NCBI RefSeq assembly: GCF_008973755.1
Contig: NZ_WBOM01000003.1
Coordinates: forward strand, 372,001-436,000
DNA: 64,000 nt
From: Nitrincola alkalilacustris
Lineage (GTDB): Bacteria > Pseudomonadota > Gammaproteobacteria > Pseudomonadales > Balneatricaceae
Reading direction: 5' to 3'
Below are positions 63,533 through 64,000 of this stretch, piece by piece. The notes beneath the pieces were generated by a model. It saw only the letters and a program-made list of their open reading frames with translations. It did no database searches and had not been told where the DNA came from. Both the position numbers and the translations under genes were made by a program. The number at the start of each line of letters is the position of its first letter. Position 1 is the first letter of the stretch.

Positions 63533-64000
63533 TTAATGCGCAGCCTTCTCGACTTTTTCTGCCTGCTTCTGTAGCCGATACATCTTCTGATAGCGTCCTT
63601 TCGGATGTGTCATCAACTCTTTGTGACTTCCCATCTCGACCAGTTCGCCCTGTGACAGCACCAGAATCTGATCTGCATCGCGAATGGTCGACAAGCGATG
63701 GGCTACAACGATCAAAGTCACCTCACCACGCAGGTCGTTAAGGGCACGCTGCACCACCTGCTCTGTTTCACTGTCGACATTGGCTGTAGCTTCATCCAGC
63801 AGCAGAATTCTGGGAGCGGCGGCCAGCGCTCTGGCAATGATCAACTGCTGTCGCTGTCCGGCAGAGAGGCGAGTGCCTCGTTCACCCAGATAGGTATCAT
63901 ATCCCTCGGGCATCGCTTCGATGAACCTGTCCAGATGCGCTTTTCGGGCTGCTGCTTCAATCTGCTCACGCGGGAGATGGCGGCCCATATCGATATTGTC
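63533..64000 (-). CDS. ABC exporter ATPase, C-terminal part (5' end outside window)
   Basis: Frame open through the right edge (DNIDMGRHLPREQ is the first readable part). The C-terminal 156 residues of a nucleotide-binding domain: signature LSAGQRQQLIIARAL, Walker B ILLLDEAT, H-loop VAHRLST, D-loop SETEQ preceded by ANVD. The EAAARKAHLDRFIEAMPEGYDT stretch is typical of exporters with a fused membrane domain (MsbA/MdlB type). The membrane half lies outside. It ends with a Lys/Glu-rich tail. The next gene begins 37 bp downstream. Confidence 0.93.
   Translation of the reverse strand, partial: DNIDMGRHLPREQIEAAARKAHLDRFIEAMPEGYDTYLGERGTRLSAGQRQQLIIARALAAAPRILLLDEATANVDSETEQVVQRALNDLRGEVTLIVVAHRLSTIRDADQILVLSQGELVEMGSHKELMTHPKGRYQKMYRLQKQAEKVEKAAH

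Overview
This 64 kb window looks like ordinary chromosome of an aerobic, motile, heterotrophic gammaproteobacterium. Gene content (ppsR/ppsA, AmpG, QEGLA protein, Cox cluster with DUF2970/DUF2909, NosP with a hybrid kinase, YdiJ, RraA) fits the marine Oceanospirillales/Pseudomonadales neighbourhood, but I cannot name the genus from sequence alone. I see no rRNA, tRNA, CRISPR array, prophage or intact insertion sequence. Base composition looks moderate and even.

Layout. 1-7 kb: a truncated PHP/glycosyltransferase gene, a small PAS-like protein bracketed by a 30-bp imperfect repeat, and two tandem chemoreceptor genes that share a perfectly identical 241-bp 3' block, with the tail of a dead third receptor between them. 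6.8-10.3 kb: a diguanylate cyclase divergent from a GGDEF/EAL protein. 10.3-22.7 kb: metabolism and stress (ppsR/ppsA, ampG, QEGLA protein plus ferredoxin, LysR/aspA, nsrR/ytfE, LysR/kynA). 22.8-25.6 kb: a divergent GNAT-C39 peptidase fusion and RLAN/ATP-grasp ligase. 25.7-35.7 kb: a complete caa3-type cytochrome c oxidase locus with copper delivery and heme O/A synthesis genes. 35.8-40.4 kb: periplasmic binding protein, histidine kinase and REC-DUF3369-GGDEF-EAL response regulator, apparently one sensory operon. 40.5-43 kb: aldose dehydrogenase and an MFS carrier. 43.2-48.3 kb: potassium uptake, trkH - short KdpD-like kinase - KdpE-like regulator - trkA. 48.3-57.4 kb: flavoprotein, PBP7, HAD phosphatase, MFS, LysR/ydiJ, rraA. 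57.9-62 kb: NosP-type FIST sensor, hybrid kinase and convergent NarL-type regulator. The window ends with an SLC13-type carrier and a truncated ABC exporter.

The main themes are signal transduction (chemoreceptors, four c-di-GMP or NO-linked modules, two-component systems), aerobic respiration and nitrosative stress defence. The observations I find most worth following are: (1) a two-box promoter module repeated with identical spacing before trkH and before trkA, suggesting the KdpDE-like pair in the same locus regulates Trk rather than a Kdp ATPase; (2) the GNAT-C39 / RLAN-ATP-grasp pair, a probable but uncharacterised peptide-modifying system; (3) localised gene conversion between the chemoreceptors plus a receptor remnant; (4) an NsrR-like operator in front of ytfE; (5) an orphan strong terminator in the 525-bp gap before the NosP gene that may mark an unannotated small RNA; and (6) divergent genes (DUF2909 / SURF1) whose start codons physically overlap.
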